In this document: piece by piece, positions 1 to 10,367 of the stretch
Layout: every line of letters begins with the position of its first letter
How positions within the stretch are numbered: position 1 is the first letter of the stretch
Translations under genes and position numbers: made by a program
Notes under the pieces: model-generated
What the model was told of the DNA's origin: nothing
The model's database searches: none
Seen by the model: the letters and a program-made list of their open reading frames with translations, nothing else
Source of the DNA: Neisseria cinerea
GTDB lineage: Bacteria > Pseudomonadota > Gammaproteobacteria > Burkholderiales > Neisseriaceae
NCBI RefSeq assembly: GCF_900475315.1
Contig: NZ_LS483369.1
Span: forward strand, 1,302,001 to 1,366,000
Length of the DNA: 64,000 bases
Direction of reading: 5' to 3'

Positions 1-37
1 TTCAGACGGCACGGCATCCTTCTTCGTGCCGTCTGAA
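1..37. terminator. Inverted uptake-sequence pair, terminator-like
   Basis: Two oppositely oriented copies of the uptake core GCCGTCTGAA, extended by a matching GTGCC/GGCAC pair, form a stem with a 13-base loop. It probably ends the gene lying before the window. No coding sequence is visible between it and putA; the 210-base gap holds only the putA leader. Confidence 0.6.
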
Positions 38-247
38 CCCGTTTCCGGGTCAAACACAAATAAATCGTGCCTGCATACAGGCTTTATTTATGTTTTATCC
101 GTTTCATTTTCAAAGAAACGAAAACAATAAATCTACCGGCATTTGAGACCTTGTATTTCATCTGCGGATTTATTACGATATTACCGTATTTCAGACCATA
201 CTGATGCCGTCTGAATCCCCCGAGAAAAAACCTGGAGAATCCAAACA

Positions 248-3200
248 ATGTTTAATTTTGCATTTCCGGCACAAACCGCCCTGCGCCAAGCCGTTACCGA
301 TGCCTACCGCCGCGATGAAATCGAAGCCGTACAAGATATGCTGCAGCGCGCCCAGATGAGCGACGAAGAACGTCAAGCCGCCTCCGAGCTTGCCCGCCGT
401 CTGGTTACCCAAGTCCGTGCCAGCCGCACCAAAGCCAGCGGCGTCGATGCACTGATGCACGAATTTTCACTCTCCAGCGACGAAGGCATCGCACTCATGT
501 GCCTGGCGGAAGCTCTTTTGCGTATTCCCGACAACGCCACCCGCGACCGTCTGATTGCCGATAAAATCTCCGAAGGCAACTGGAAGAGCCATCTGAACAA
601 CAGCCCTTCCCTCTTCGTCAACGCCGCCGCATGGGGTTTGCTGATTACCGGCAAACTGACCGCACCCAGCGACAAGCAGATGGGTTCCGCACTCAGCCGT
701 CTGGTCAGCAAAGGCGGCGCCCCCCTCATCCGTCAAGGCGTGAATTACGCCATGCGCCTGTTGGGCAAACAGTTCGTCACCGGACAAACCATTGAAGAAG
801 CCCTGCAAAACGGTAAAGAGCGCGAAAAAATGGGTTACCGTTTCTCCTTCGATATGTTGGGCGAAGCCGCCTATACCGAAGAAGACGCCAACCGCTACTA
901 TAACGACTACGTTCAAGCCATTCACGCCATCGGCAAAGATGCCGCAGGCCAAGGCGTTTACGAAGGCAACGGTATTTCCGTCAAACTCTCCGCCATCCAC
1001 CCTCGCTACTCGCGCGCCCAACACGAACGCGTGATGAGCGAACTCTTACCTCGCCTGAAAGAATTGTTCCTTTTGGGTAAAAAATACGATATCGGTATCA
1101 ACATCGACGCCGAAGAAGCCAACCGTCTCGAATTGTCTTTGGACTTGATGGAAGCTTTGGTTTCAGACCCTGACTTGGCTGGCTACAAAGGTATCGGTTT
1201 CGTTGTTCAAGCCTACCAAAAACGTTGTCCGTTCGTTATCGACTACCTGATCGACCTTGCCCGCCGCAACAACCAAAAACTGATGATCCGTTTGGTGAAA
1301 GGCGCATACTGGGACAGCGAAATCAAATGGGCGCAAGTGGACGGACTGGACGGCTATCCGACCTACACCCGCAAAGTCCACACCGACATCTCCTACCTCG
1401 CCTGCGCGCGCAAACTGCTTTCCGCGCAAGATGCCGTGTTCCCGCAATTCGCCACCCACAACGCCTACACCTTGGGCGCGATTTACCAAATGGGCAAAGG
1501 CAAAGACTTTGAACACCAATGTCTGCATGGCATGGGCGAAACCCTGTACGACCAAGTAGTCGGTCCGCAAAACTTAGGTCGCCGCGTGCGCGTGTACGCC
1601 CCGGTCGGTACGCACGAAACCCTGCTTGCCTACTTGGTGCGCCGCCTGTTGGAAAACGGTGCGAACTCTTCTTTCGTCAACCAAATCGTCGATGAAAACA
1701 TCAGCATCGACCGCCTGATTAAGAGCCCGTTCGACACCATCGCCGAACAAGGCATCCACCTGCACAACGCCCTGCCGCTGCCGCGCGATTTGTACGGAAA
1801 AGGCCGTCTGAATTCCCAAGGTGTCGATTTCAGCAACGAAACCGTGTTGCAACAGCTTCAAGAAAAACTCAACCGCGCCGCCGCGCAAGACTTCCATGCC
1901 GCGTCCATTGTCAATGGCAAAGCCCGCGATGTCGGCGAAGCGCAACCGATTAAAAATCCTGCCGACCACGACGACATCGTCGGCACAGTCAGCTTTGCCG
2001 ATGCCGCGCTTGCCCAAGAAGCGATTGGCGCAGCCGTTGCTGCATTCCCTGAATGGAGCGCAACGCCTGCCGCCGAGCGCGCCAACTGCCTGCGCCGTTT
2101 TGCCGACCTGTTGGAACAACACACACCTGCATTGATGATGTTGGCCGTCCGCGAAGCCGGTAAAACCTTGAACAACGCCGTTGCCGAAGTACGCGAAGCC
2201 GTCGATTTCTGCCGCTACTACGCAGGCGAAGCCGAAAACACCCTGCCTAAAGACGCCAAAGCTGTCGGCGCGATTGTCGCCATCAGCCCGTGGAACTTCC
2301 CGCTCGCCATCTTTACCGGCGAAGTCGTTTCCGCATTGGCAGCCGGCAACACCGTTATCGCCAAACCTGCCGAACAAACCAGCCTGATTGCCGGTTACGC
2401 CGTTTCCCTGATGCACGAAGCAGGTATCCCGACTTCCGCCTTGCAGCTTGTACTCGGCGCAGGCGATGTCGGCGCGGCACTGACAGGCGATCCACGCATC
2501 GGCGGCGTGATTTTCACCGGCTCGACCGAAGTGGCGCAACTGATTAACAAAGCCCTTGCCAAACGTGACGACAGCCCCGTATTGATTGCCGAAACCGGCG
2601 GTCAAAACGCCATGATTGTCGATTCCACCGCCCTGCCGGAACAAGTTTGCTTGGACGTGCTCAACTCCGCCTTCGACAGCGCAGGACAACGCTGTTCCGC
2701 CCTTCGCATCCTTTGCGTTCAAGAAGATGTTGCCGACAAGATGCTCGCCATCATCAAAGGCGCGATGGACGAATTGGTCGTCGGCAAACCCGTTCAGCTC
2801 ACTACCGACGTAGGTCCCGTCATCGATGCCGAAGCGCAGCAAAACCTGCAATCGCACATCAACAAAATGAAAGGCATTGCCAAGTCTTACCACGAAGTCA
2901 AAGCCGCTTCCGACGTTGACCCTGCGAAATCCACCTTCGTACTGCCGATTTTGTTCGAGCTCAACAACTTGAACGAACTCACCCGCGAAGTCTTCGGCCC
3001 GGTGTTGCACGTTGTCCGCTACCGAGCCGACGAGCTTGACCAAATCATCGACCAAATCAACAGCAAAGGCTACGCGCTCACCAGCGGTGTACACAGCCGC
3101 ATCGAAGGCACGGTCAAACGCATCCGCGAACGCATCGAAGCGGGTAACGTTTACGTCAACCGCAACATCGTCGGCGCCGTCGTCGGCGTACAACCGTTCG

Positions 3201-3853
3201 GCGGACACGGCATGTCGGGTACCGGTCCGAAAGCGGGCGGCTCTTTCTACCTGCAAAAACTGACCCGCATCCCCGAATGGGTCGCCCCGCCGCTGAGCCG
3301 CATCGGACAAGCGGACGAAGCCGCACTCAAACGCCTCGAAGCCCTGATTCACAAGTTGCCGTTTAATGCGGAAGAGAAAAAATCAGCGGCATCGGCATTG
3401 GGACATGCCCGCATCCGCACCCTGCGCCAAGCAGAGTCCGTCTTGGTCGGCCCGACCGGCGAACGCAACGCCCTGAGCTGGCGCGCGCCAAAACGCGTCT
3501 GGGTACACGGCGGCAGCCTCCTGCAAGCCTTCTGCGCCCTGACCGAACTTGCCGCCGCAGGCATCCAAACCGTCGTCGGAACCGACAGCCCGCTTGCCGC
3601 CTACACCGCCGACCTCGAAGGCCTGCTGCAAGTCAGCAGCAAGCCTGAAAATACGGGTGTTAACCACGTTGCCGCCCTAAGCCCGCTGAACAGCAGCCGC
3701 AAGCAAGAGCTGGCAAACCGCGACGGCGCACTCATCCGCATCCTTCCTTCCGAACAAGGCTTGGACATCCTGCAAGTGTTTGAAGAAATCTCTTGCAGCG
3801 TCAACACCACAGCCGCCGGCGGCAACGCCAGCCTGATGGCTGTTGCCGACTGA
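248..3853 (+). CDS. putA: Bifunctional proline dehydrogenase / L-glutamate-gamma-semialdehyde dehydrogenase
   Basis: This 1201-residue protein oxidises proline to glutamate in two steps, the first FAD-dependent and linked to respiratory quinone, the second NAD-dependent. The proline dehydrogenase barrel spans about residues 150-500 (SVKLSAIHPRYS near 230). The aldehyde dehydrogenase follows from about 600 to 1080, with the catalytic cysteine in SAGQRCSALR and the ETGGQNA motif. About 120 further residues follow. The N-terminus starts directly in the helical dimerisation region, so the ribbon-helix-helix DNA-binding domain of E. coli PutA is absent and self-repression is not expected. The ATG follows a CTGGAG ribosome-binding site; an uptake sequence lies about 35 bases upstream. 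The gene is single, ended by its own uptake-sequence terminator. Confidence 0.96.
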   Translation: MFNFAFPAQTALRQAVTDAYRRDEIEAVQDMLQRAQMSDEERQAASELARRLVTQVRASRTKASGVDALMHEFSLSSDEGIALMCLAEALLRIPDNATRDRLIADKISEGNWKSHLNNSPSLFVNAAAWGLLITGKLTAPSDKQMGSALSRLVSKGGAPLIRQGVNYAMRLLGKQFVTGQTIEEALQNGKEREKMGYRFSFDMLGEAAYTEEDANRYYNDYVQAIHAIGKDAAGQGVYEGNGISVKLSAIHPRYSRAQHERVMSELLPRLKELFLLGKKYDIGINIDAEEANRLELSLDLMEALVSDPDLAGYKGIGFVVQAYQKRCPFVIDYLIDLARRNNQKLMIRLVKGAYWDSEIKWAQVDGLDGYPTYTRKVHTDISYLACARKLLSAQDAVFPQFATHNAYTLGAIYQMGKGKDFEHQCLHGMGETLYDQVVGPQNLGRRVRVYAPVGTHETLLAYLVRRLLENGANSSFVNQIVDENISIDRLIKSPFDTIAEQGIHLHNALPLPRDLYGKGRLNSQGVDFSNETVLQQLQEKLNRAAAQDFHAASIVNGKARDVGEAQPIKNPADHDDIVGTVSFADAALAQEAIGAAVAAFPEWSATPAAERANCLRRFADLLEQHTPALMMLAVREAGKTLNNAVAEVREAVDFCRYYAGEAENTLPKDAKAVGAIVAISPWNFPLAIFTGEVVSALAAGNTVIAKPAEQTSLIAGYAVSLMHEAGIPTSALQLVLGAGDVGAALTGDPRIGGVIFTGSTEVAQLINKALAKRDDSPVLIAETGGQNAMIVDSTALPEQVCLDVLNSAFDSAGQRCSALRILCVQEDVADKMLAIIKGAMDELVVGKPVQLTTDVGPVIDAEAQQNLQSHINKMKGIAKSYHEVKAASDVDPAKSTFVLPILFELNNLNELTREVFGPVLHVVRYRADELDQIIDQINSKGYALTSGVHSRIEGTVKRIRERIEAGNVYVNRNIVGAVVGVQPFGGHGMSGTGPKAGGSFYLQKLTRIPEWVAPPLSRIGQADEAALKRLEALIHKLPFNAEEKKSAASALGHARIRTLRQAESVLVGPTGERNALSWRAPKRVWVHGGSLLQAFCALTELAAAGIQTVVGTDSPLAAYTADLEGLLQVSSKPENTGVNHVAALSPLNSSRKQELANRDGALIRILPSEQGLDILQVFEEISCSVNTTAAGGNASLMAVAD

Positions 3854-3866
3854 TTTTTCCAATCGG

Positions 3867-3903
3867 AAATGCCGTCTGAAAACCTTTCAGACGGCATTTT
3901 TAT
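3867..3903 (+). terminator. putA terminator (inverted uptake sequences)
   Basis: AAATGCCGTCTGAAA pairs with its complement across a three-base loop and runs into TTTT. It lies 14 bases after the putA stop. Confidence 0.85.
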
Positions 3904-4083
3904 TTCATCATTCACACAACTTGACGTTTATCACCTGCACAAGCCCAAATCGCAGCACCATCACGCTTTTGCTTCATTATTTCAACTTCTTTTATTCCAT
4001 CATTCCCACGAAAACAGAAAACCAAAATAGAAACCCAAAATCCCGTCATTCCCACGCAGACGAGAATCCAGTACGTTCCGTTG

Positions 4084-4290
4084 CGTAGGATGTGCTTCAG
4101 CCCACCAATCCACCCACTCCCACCATCTTCATCAACTCAAAAAATACAAATAAGAAGAGCGCGTTCCTATTTACCGATTACAAGCATCCAGCTGTTCACT
4201 CCCTCCGACCTGATGAATTTTCCAAGGACACGGCAGGATGGGTGGGAACGCAAGAGGTTATAAAAACGGTGGGCTGAAGCCCACCCTACG
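4084..4290. repeat. 207-bp element with 23-bp terminal inverted repeats
   Basis: The left end (4084-4106) and right end (4268-4290) are inverted copies matching at 21 of 23 positions, both containing CTTCAGCCCACC. No convincing reading frame lies inside. It looks like a miniature inverted-repeat element. The rest of the 3904-4407 spacer holds dRS3-like fragments (GTCATTCCCACGC near 4044, GTGGGAATGA near 4360) and no gene. Confidence 0.5.
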
Positions 4291-4407
4291 GTGCTGGATT
4301 TTTGCCTTCGCGGGCATGACGGCGGAGAAGTTTCTGTTTTCTCGATGAATACTCACTCTCGTGGGAATGAAGGCTGCCGCATTAAATAGCAAACAAATCA
4401 TTTAAAA

Positions 4408-4441
4408 TAAAAAAAGCCTGTCTTTCGACAGGCTCTTTTTT
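4408..4441 (-). terminator. Terminator of the first porin gene
   Basis: AGCCTGTC and GACAGGCT form a stem around a short loop, with A-rich and T-rich flanks. On the minus strand it lies just after the porin stop and ends in a run of T. Confidence 0.85.
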
Positions 4442-4458
4442 ACACCAATCTTTGCAGA

Positions 4459-5496
4459 TTAGAATTTGTGACGTAAGCCAACCATGCTAGCAGTTTTTTC
4501 AGTTTTGTTTACGCCTTTGCCTTCTCTCAACCAACCGGCAGAAACCAGAGCAGAAGTGCGTTTGGAGAAGTCGTAATCGGCACCAACGATAACTTGGTCG
4601 TATTGAGAACCTTCTTGTTTAACGTCATTCACTTTAGCTTTGAAGCCGTGAGCATAAGAAACACGAGGAGTTACGTTACCCAGACGGTAAGCGGCAGTAG
4701 CGGCAACTTCAGTTTGTTTGTTTTTCGCACCGGTAGTAGGATTTTTAGATGCTTCAATCTGACCAGCAACGGAAACATACAGGTTGTTTGCATCGTAACC
4801 GGCAACCAGGCGGTGTACTTGGCGGTCTTTCAGCTCAACATCTTTTTTATCTGCTTTCAAAGTATTTTTAGCAAAAGAACCAGCATATTGACCGAAGAAA
4901 CCGGCGTTTTCGTAGTTCAGACCGGCGTGGTAAGACTCACCGCTCTTAACTGCATGCTTATGTTTGTCTCCAGGATTCACATTGTCGCGGGGAACGTATT
5001 GCACGCTGCCACTGAAGCCTGCAAATACAGGAGTATCGTAACGTACAGAGATTTCACGGCTTTCAACACGACCGATTTTGCTTACTTGCAGTACATCGGC
5101 ATTTGCATCGCTGGATTCCCATACATTGACGTTGTCGCCGCTGTCTTTCAGGGCAGTGTTCAGTTTACCGGCGCGGATTTTACCGAAGCCGCCTTCCAAA
5201 CCGATGAAGGATTCGCGAGTACCAAAACCAGAGTCAGTACCGGCGATAGAAGCTTTTTGCTCAACCTGCCAAATGGCGTTCAGGTTGTTGCCCAGATGCT
5301 CGTGACCTTTGAAACCGATTTTAGAACCGAAGTCTGCAATTTCAGTAGCAGTTCTATCTTTAGTGGAAACATTTCCCTCGGTAGTTTTAGTACGGGAAAC
5401 TTCTACACCCGCTTTAATTGTACCGTACAGGGTAACATCAGCCATTGCTGCAACAGGCAGGGCAGCCAGTGTCAGGGCAATCAGGGATTTTTTCAT
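4459..5496 (-). CDS. porB: PorB-type trimeric porin, copy 1
   Basis: This 345-residue outer-membrane general porin passes ions and small solutes. The start chosen is the ATG at 5496, giving [19 protein letters not shown], the standard neisserial porin signal peptide, with a GGAAT ribosome-binding site; an upstream in-frame start is not needed. Mature [16 protein letters not shown], the [11 protein letters not shown] strand motif and the C-terminal GLRHKF (terminal Phe for BAM recognition) are PorB features. A close paralog lies at 6760-7881 beyond truA. Membrane strands are nearly identical between the copies, while the surface loops differ in length and sequence. PorA is excluded because its different N-terminus is absent. 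Which copy is orthologous to meningococcal porB cannot be told here. Confidence 0.93.
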   Translation of the reverse strand: MKKSLIALTLAALPVAAMADVTLYGTIKAGVEVSRTKTTEGNVSTKDRTATEIADFGSKIGFKGHEHLGNNLNAIWQVEQKASIAGTDSGFGTRESFIGLEGGFGKIRAGKLNTALKDSGDNVNVWESSDANADVLQVSKIGRVESREISVRYDTPVFAGFSGSVQYVPRDNVNPGDKHKHAVKSGESYHAGLNYENAGFFGQYAGSFAKNTLKADKKDVELKDRQVHRLVAGYDANNLYVSVAGQIEASKNPTTGAKNKQTEVAATAAYRLGNVTPRVSYAHGFKAKVNDVKQEGSQYDQVIVGADYDFSKRTSALVSAGWLREGKGVNKTEKTASMVGLRHKF

Positions 5497-5825
5497 TGCT
5501 GTATTCCTTTTCATAGTTAAGAAATTTAAGCAGACCAAACTTTCCAATCCGCTTAGGCTTTACGTCTACCGCCGATGTCGGCGATTCCATGTCTGAAACT
5601 ATAAATGCTCTCGTCCGAAAAAACAAACTTATGCTTGCTTTTATGTGAAATCTTATATGCAAACGAAAGAAAATAATAGGTTATTAAAGTTTTTTTCTTT
5701 TAAAAACATATTATTAAAATTAATTTTTTATATTTGCATTTTTACAACACTTATCTGAAAAGAACCTCGCGCAGCATATACAAATCAAATGCCGCCCGAC
5801 AGGGACACATCCCCTGCACCTTTCT
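5497..5825. other. AT-rich porin upstream region without genes
   Basis: The 329 bases between the first porin and truA are strongly AT-rich between about 5640 and 5760, with A and T tracts that would suit a strong porin promoter on the minus strand. I could not assign -35 and -10 boxes confidently. A weak CAGGG/CCCTG hairpin near 5797-5817 lies after truA. Confidence 0.5.
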
Positions 5826-6623
5826 TTATAGCCATTGCGGCAATTCGGGACGGATAATATTGAAACTTTCCGGATAATCGATGCCGGTCAAGTAAAGTCC
5901 GTCCGGCATAAAGGTCGGCGGTGCCTTGAGTCGGCTGCGCTCCCGTATGAGTGCGGCAAAACCATCTACACTGAGCCTGCCGCTGCCGACATAGACGAGC
6001 GCGCCCATGATGTTGCGTACCATGTGATGCAAAAATGCATTGCCGTGCAAATCCAAACGGATAAGCCCCCGGCCGTAGGCAATTTCTGCGCTGTAAATGG
6101 TTTTGACAGGAGATTTTGCCTGACACTCGGCAGCACGGAAACTAGAAAAATCCTGCTCGCCGACCAATAAGGCGGCAGCCCGACGCATCGGTTCGATATC
6201 AAGTTTGAGATGCGTCCAACCTACCCTGTGCTTCAACAGTGGCGAACGGACGGGGGAAGATTCAAGCAGATAGCGGTAATGCCGTCCGTATGCGTCAAAT
6301 CGTGCATGAAATTCGGGGGCGGCCTGTTGGGCGTGCAAAACAGCAATGCCTTCCGGCAGGTTGGCGTTCACGCCGCGTATCCATGCCTGAGCCGGACGGA
6401 CGGCGACAGTATCAAAATGAACGACTTGGGCAGTCGCATGAACGCCGGTATCGGTTCTGCCGGCAACAATGGTGGAAACCGCTTCCCCTGCTATTTGGGC
6501 AAGTGCGTTTTCCAATGCCGTCTGAACGGTCGGTACGCCGCCTGCCTGCTTCTGCCAACCGTAAAAGCGGCTGCCGTCATAGGATAGGGTCAGTGCCCAG
6601 CGTTGTGTGTCGGGGATACTCAT
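5826..6623 (-). CDS. truA: tRNA pseudouridine(38-40) synthase
   Basis: This 265-residue enzyme isomerises uridines 38-40 in the anticodon stem-loop of tRNAs. The catalytic aspartate lies in [10 protein letters not shown] (about residues 50-60), and HNMVRNIMG-type sequence ([11 protein letters not shown]) near 200 is typical of TruA. The start at 6623 ([17 protein letters not shown]) is chosen. A start 12 codons earlier would begin inside an uptake sequence (ATGCCGTCTGAA reads MPSE), which is more likely a transformation signal than a start codon. The gene is sandwiched between the two PorB-type porins, all on the minus strand. Confidence 0.93.
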   Translation of the reverse strand: MSIPDTQRWALTLSYDGSRFYGWQKQAGGVPTVQTALENALAQIAGEAVSTIVAGRTDTGVHATAQVVHFDTVAVRPAQAWIRGVNANLPEGIAVLHAQQAAPEFHARFDAYGRHYRYLLESSPVRSPLLKHRVGWTHLKLDIEPMRRAAALLVGEQDFSSFRAAECQAKSPVKTIYSAEIAYGRGLIRLDLHGNAFLHHMVRNIMGALVYVGSGRLSVDGFAALIRERSRLKAPPTFMPDGLYLTGIDYPESFNIIRPELPQWL

Positions 6624-6705
6624 AAATATCGGGATTCTTGTGATTTTTTCAGACGGCATTGTATAGCAGAATCAACCTGAAATAACCTACCTCCGCTTCC
6701 GCATA

Positions 6706-6735
6706 TAAAAAAGAGCCTGTCATCAGACAGGCTCC
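6706..6735 (-). terminator. Terminator of the second porin gene
   Basis: GAGCCTGTC pairs with GACAGGCTC across a short loop and runs into a T tract on the minus strand. It closely resembles the hairpin after the first porin, supporting duplication of gene plus terminator. Confidence 0.85.
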
Positions 6736-6759
6736 CGGGTTCAAACCAATCTTTTCAGA

Positions 6760-7881
6760 TTAGAATTTGTGGCGCAGACCGAACATACCGGCAGTGGTAA
6801 CGGCTTTGCTTTCTCCTTTACCGGTTTGCAGCCAACCTGCAGAAACCAGAGCGGAAGTGCGTTTGGAGAAGTCGTAATCCGCACCGACGATCACTTGATC
6901 GTATCCGCTGTAGTTTTGTTTCTCACCTTCCACTTTGCCTTTGAAGCCGTGCGCATAAGAAACACGCGGTGTTACGTTACCCAAACGGTATGCGGCAGTA
7001 GCGGCAACCTCGGTTTGTGAAGCTTTTCCGCCATCGTAAGCGAAGCTAGTTTCGCTAGCAGCATCATATGCTTCATGAATTCTATAGCTTTGATGCTGAC
7101 CGGTAACGGCAACATACAGGTTGTTGGCATTGTAACCTGCAGTCAGGCGGTGTACCTGATAATCTTTACCTGTTACATAATCGTCATCATTCATGTCGAT
7201 CAGATTTTGAATATCGTTGGTAACGATTTTATTTTTGGCATATACGCCCGCATATTGGCCGAAGAAGCCTGCGTTTTCATAGTTTACACCGAAGTGGTAA
7301 GAATCAAGGCTGGGCTGTTCATGTTTGCCTTTATCTTGAGGATCAGCATTGTCGCGGGGAACGTATTGCACGCTGCCGCTGAAACCGGCAAATACGGGAG
7401 AATCGTAGCGTACGGAAACTTTGCGCTCTTCCATCTGACCGATCGTACCCAGTTGCAGAACGTCGGCATTTTCGCTGCCGGATTCCCATACATTGACGTT
7501 ATCGCCGCTGTCTTTCAGGACGGTATTCAATTTACCGGCGCGGATTTTACCGAAGCCGCCTTCCAAACCGATGAAGGATTCGCGCGTACCCCAACCTTTG
7601 TCAGTACCGGCAACAGAGGCATTTTGCTCAACCTGCCAAATGGCGTTCAGGTTGTTGCCCAGATGCTCGTGACCTTTGAAACCGATACGGGAACCGAAAT
7701 CGGTAATCTCGGTAGCTACGCGGTCTTTGGTAGTAACGATGGGCTGATTTTCGCCGTCGGCATAGGTGTGTTTAGTACGGGAAACTTCTACACCCGCTTT
7801 AACTGTACCGTACAGGGTAACGTCAGCCATTGCTGCAACAGGCAGGGCTGCCAGTGTCAGTGCAATCAGTGATTTTTTCAT
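6760..7881 (-). CDS. PorB-type trimeric porin, copy 2
   Basis: This 373-residue porin has the same signal peptide ([19 protein letters not shown]), mature [16 protein letters not shown], barrel strands and GLRHKF end as the copy at 4459-5496. It is longer because of bigger loops: an insertion near residues 38-50, an acidic loop rich in Asp and Asn near residue 220, and a longer loop near 265-285. A GGAAGG ribosome-binding site precedes the ATG. Divergence confined to loops suggests diversifying selection at the surface, with conversion or constraint in the barrel. The upstream 7882-8095 stretch holds only leader and promoter DNA. Confidence 0.92.
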   Translation of the reverse strand: MKKSLIALTLAALPVAAMADVTLYGTVKAGVEVSRTKHTYADGENQPIVTTKDRVATEITDFGSRIGFKGHEHLGNNLNAIWQVEQNASVAGTDKGWGTRESFIGLEGGFGKIRAGKLNTVLKDSGDNVNVWESGSENADVLQLGTIGQMEERKVSVRYDSPVFAGFSGSVQYVPRDNADPQDKGKHEQPSLDSYHFGVNYENAGFFGQYAGVYAKNKIVTNDIQNLIDMNDDDYVTGKDYQVHRLTAGYNANNLYVAVTGQHQSYRIHEAYDAASETSFAYDGGKASQTEVAATAAYRLGNVTPRVSYAHGFKGKVEGEKQNYSGYDQVIVGADYDFSKRTSALVSAGWLQTGKGESKAVTTAGMFGLRHKF

Positions 7882-8095
7882 TTGTGTGTCCTTCCGTTAT
7901 GCGGCAAATTCTTCAGATTTGCCTGGTTATCGTTTTATCGGCAAAACAAATGCCGAAAACTTCACTTAAACTATACCTTCATTCCATCCCGTCAAACAAA
8001 TTTGACATTACTTTTTCTGCCGATTGAACTAAAATTTGTTGCTTTTTAGAGACACAACAACAAACATCCGACACCCGCAAGCATGGTTAGACAAT

Positions 8096-8127
8096 AAAAA
8101 TGCCGCCTGACCATTCAGACGGCATTC
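8096..8127 (-). terminator. tyrS terminator
   Basis: An uptake sequence and a one-base-degenerate inverted copy (GCCGCCTGA) form a stem followed by a T tract on the minus strand, 14 bases after the tyrS stop. Confidence 0.75.
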
Positions 8128-8140
8128 TTCGGCATACTTC

Positions 8141-9439
8141 TTATTTCCAAACCAAAAGCGCGTGGTTGCGTTTGCCACGTCTTACAATGGTGTATTTACC
8201 GAAACGTTTGTGGTCGTCGGTCAGCAGGCAGGCGTCGTCGGGGCGTTCAGCGGCATGGTTCGGATTGTTAGTTTCGGCAGGTTTGCCGTTGAGCAATACC
8301 GCTTTGCTGTTCACAAAACCGCGCGCTTCTTTATTGGAGGATGCCAAACCGGTTTTTACCAAGGCTTCGACGACATTGATGCCGTCTGAAACTTCAAATG
8401 CAGGCAGGCCGTCGAGGGCGAGCTGTTCGAAGTCGCTTTCGGTCAGGCTGCTTTGGTCTTCGGCAAACAGGCTTTCGGAAATGCGCTGTGCGGCTTGCAG
8501 GGCGGCTTCGCCGTGAATCAGACAGGTCATTTCTTCGGCGAGGATGCGTTGCGCTTCAGGCTTGGTGCCACTGGCTTTATCTTTCGCTTCGATGGCGTCG
8601 ATTTCTTCGATGGACAGGAAAGTAAAGTATTTCAGGAATTTATGCACATCGGCATCGGCGACTTTCAGCCAGAATTGATAGAACTGATACGGCGAGGTTT
8701 TCTTCGCGTTCAGCCATACTGCGCCGCCTTCGGTTTTGCCGAATTTAGTGCCGTCTGATTTGGTGACCAAAGGCAGGGTCAGGCCGAATACTTGTTTTTG
8801 GTGCAGACGGCGGGTCAAGTCGATACCGGCAGTGATGTTACCCCATTGGTCGGAGCCGCCGATTTCCAAAACTGCGCCATGACGTTTGTTCAATTCGGCA
8901 AAGTCGTAGCCTTGCAGCAGGGAATAGGCGAACTCGGTAAAGGAAATGCCCACATCGTCGCGCTCGATACGCTGTTTGACGGATTCCTTGTTCAGCATGG
9001 CGTTGACGGAGAAATGCTTGCCGATGTCGCGCAGGAAGTCGAGGCAGTTCATGCTGCCGAACCAGTCGGCGTTGTTCGCCATAATGGCGGCGTTTTCGCC
9101 TTCAAAGCTTAAGAAAGGGGTCAGTTGGTTGCGGATGCTTTCTACCCAGCCGGCAACGGTTTCGGCGGAATTCAAGCTGCGCTCCACCGCTTTGAAGCTG
9201 GGATCGCCGATCATACCGGTCGCGCCGCCCACCAAAGCAATCGGCGTATGTCCCGCCTGTTGGAAACGGCGCAATGCCAATACAGGCAGCAAGTGGCCGA
9301 TATGCAGGCTGTCGGCGGTCGGGTCGAAGCCGCAATAGAGGGAAATTTTTTGTTCGTTTAGCAAAGCGTCTAAGGCTTCGATGTCGGTCGTTTGCGCGAT
9401 AAGGCCGCGCGATTTCAAATCTTGAATAATGGAAGTCAT
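8141..9439 (-). CDS. tyrS: Tyrosyl-tRNA synthetase
   Basis: This 432-residue class I synthetase charges tRNA-Tyr. The HIGH motif is in [10 protein letters not shown] (about residues 43-52) and the KMSKS counterpart is KFGKT (about 233-237), the form usual for the long bacterial TyrS. A C-terminal S4-like RNA-binding domain occupies about residues 350-432. The ATG at 9439 follows TAGGAAAC, a good ribosome-binding site. It is a stand-alone gene 40 bases downstream of a secreted unknown protein gene on the same strand. Confidence 0.96.
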   Translation of the reverse strand: MTSIIQDLKSRGLIAQTTDIEALDALLNEQKISLYCGFDPTADSLHIGHLLPVLALRRFQQAGHTPIALVGGATGMIGDPSFKAVERSLNSAETVAGWVESIRNQLTPFLSFEGENAAIMANNADWFGSMNCLDFLRDIGKHFSVNAMLNKESVKQRIERDDVGISFTEFAYSLLQGYDFAELNKRHGAVLEIGGSDQWGNITAGIDLTRRLHQKQVFGLTLPLVTKSDGTKFGKTEGGAVWLNAKKTSPYQFYQFWLKVADADVHKFLKYFTFLSIEEIDAIEAKDKASGTKPEAQRILAEEMTCLIHGEAALQAAQRISESLFAEDQSSLTESDFEQLALDGLPAFEVSDGINVVEALVKTGLASSNKEARGFVNSKAVLLNGKPAETNNPNHAAERPDDACLLTDDHKRFGKYTIVRRGKRNHALLVWK

Positions 9440-9479
9440 GCTGTTTCCTAAAATATTTCAAACGGCATCCGCCGTGCAA

Positions 9480-10298
9480 TTAAAACTCTTTATCTTTCAA
9501 CGGGTAACCTTTAGGCATGGAATAACGGCCCGAGGCGGCATTGTAGCTTGAGACAAACGCGTCACCATTGTAGGTTTTAAAACCGTCAAAACCGGATACG
9601 GTCAGCCGAATGGGATAAAAACCTGCATTCGGTTTGCCGCTTTCCAATACCTTAATCGTAGAAGACAAGCTGTACCGCGCCTTTTGGCACTCCCTACGCT
9701 CTTCAGCAGTATTTTCCCTGTCTTCATACCGGTTTTCGGAACAATCGCCCAAAGCGCCTTCGTTATCTGCTTCGGCAAACAGGGTGCTGTCTGTAATTTT
9801 TCCTGCACCGTTATGGACAAACAGCCGATATGCCGCCCCCGAATAGCCATGATGCACATCGCTGTATTTGGTCATAAAACCCCAACGATCTTTACCGAAC
9901 TCGTGAAACGACCAGTCTTTTGCCTCCGGCGCAATGCCGAACGAACCTGCCCAAGAATGCGGCTGCGAAGCAAGGAGTTTCCAACCTCCGTCCGCCTCTT
10001 TCAATACAAAAATGCCGGCCATGCCGTTTTGGACGTGTGCGCCGCTTTCGTTACCGTTTTTAAAATCGAACACATTGCCGGCAAACAGTAAATACATCAA
10101 CCTGCCCTGCGCAGTTTGCCGCGTTTCGCTTTTGATTTGGCGAACGCAGTATTCGCCACTGTCTTTTATGTTTACCCGGTAACATTGGTATTTTTGCGAA
10201 TACTTGGGATAAGACTCCTGCACAATCTGCTGCGGTGTCTTCGCCTGCACGGCGGCTGCGGCAAAACCCAGTGCGAGAAATAAGACGGTTGTTTTCAT
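9480..10298 (-). CDS. Secreted protein of unknown function
   Basis: This 272-residue protein starts with a clear Sec signal peptide (MKTTVLFLALGFAAAAVQA, cleavage after AQA-like VQA), so it is probably periplasmic or exported. The mature part has no transmembrane segment. It has several cysteines (in YQCYRV, EYCVRQ, GDCSEN and RECQKA) that could form disulfides, and aromatic-rich segments such as HSWAGSFG and KDRWGFMTKYSD. I do not recognise the family and assign no function. An MGNS-type ribosome-binding site (GGGAAT) precedes the ATG. It lies between ychF and tyrS on the same strand. Confidence 0.8.
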   Translation of the reverse strand: MKTTVLFLALGFAAAAVQAKTPQQIVQESYPKYSQKYQCYRVNIKDSGEYCVRQIKSETRQTAQGRLMYLLFAGNVFDFKNGNESGAHVQNGMAGIFVLKEADGGWKLLASQPHSWAGSFGIAPEAKDWSFHEFGKDRWGFMTKYSDVHHGYSGAAYRLFVHNGAGKITDSTLFAEADNEGALGDCSENRYEDRENTAEERRECQKARYSLSSTIKVLESGKPNAGFYPIRLTVSGFDGFKTYNGDAFVSSYNAASGRYSMPKGYPLKDKEF

Positions 10299-10367
10299 GG
10301 ATATTCCCGTAAGATAAACAAGGATGGTTCAGACGGCTCATCTTACGAGGCCGCCTGAAATACAGGG

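Noticed and set aside
1574..3352. 592-codon minus-strand frame inside putA
   Set aside because: It is antisense to the conserved dehydrogenase domain, has no ribosome-binding site and shows no family motif; long antisense frames are expected from codon bias.
4459..5496. Assignment as PorA
   Set aside because: The mature N-terminus and signal peptide are PorB-type; the PorA N-terminus (DVSLYGEIKAGVEGRN) is absent.
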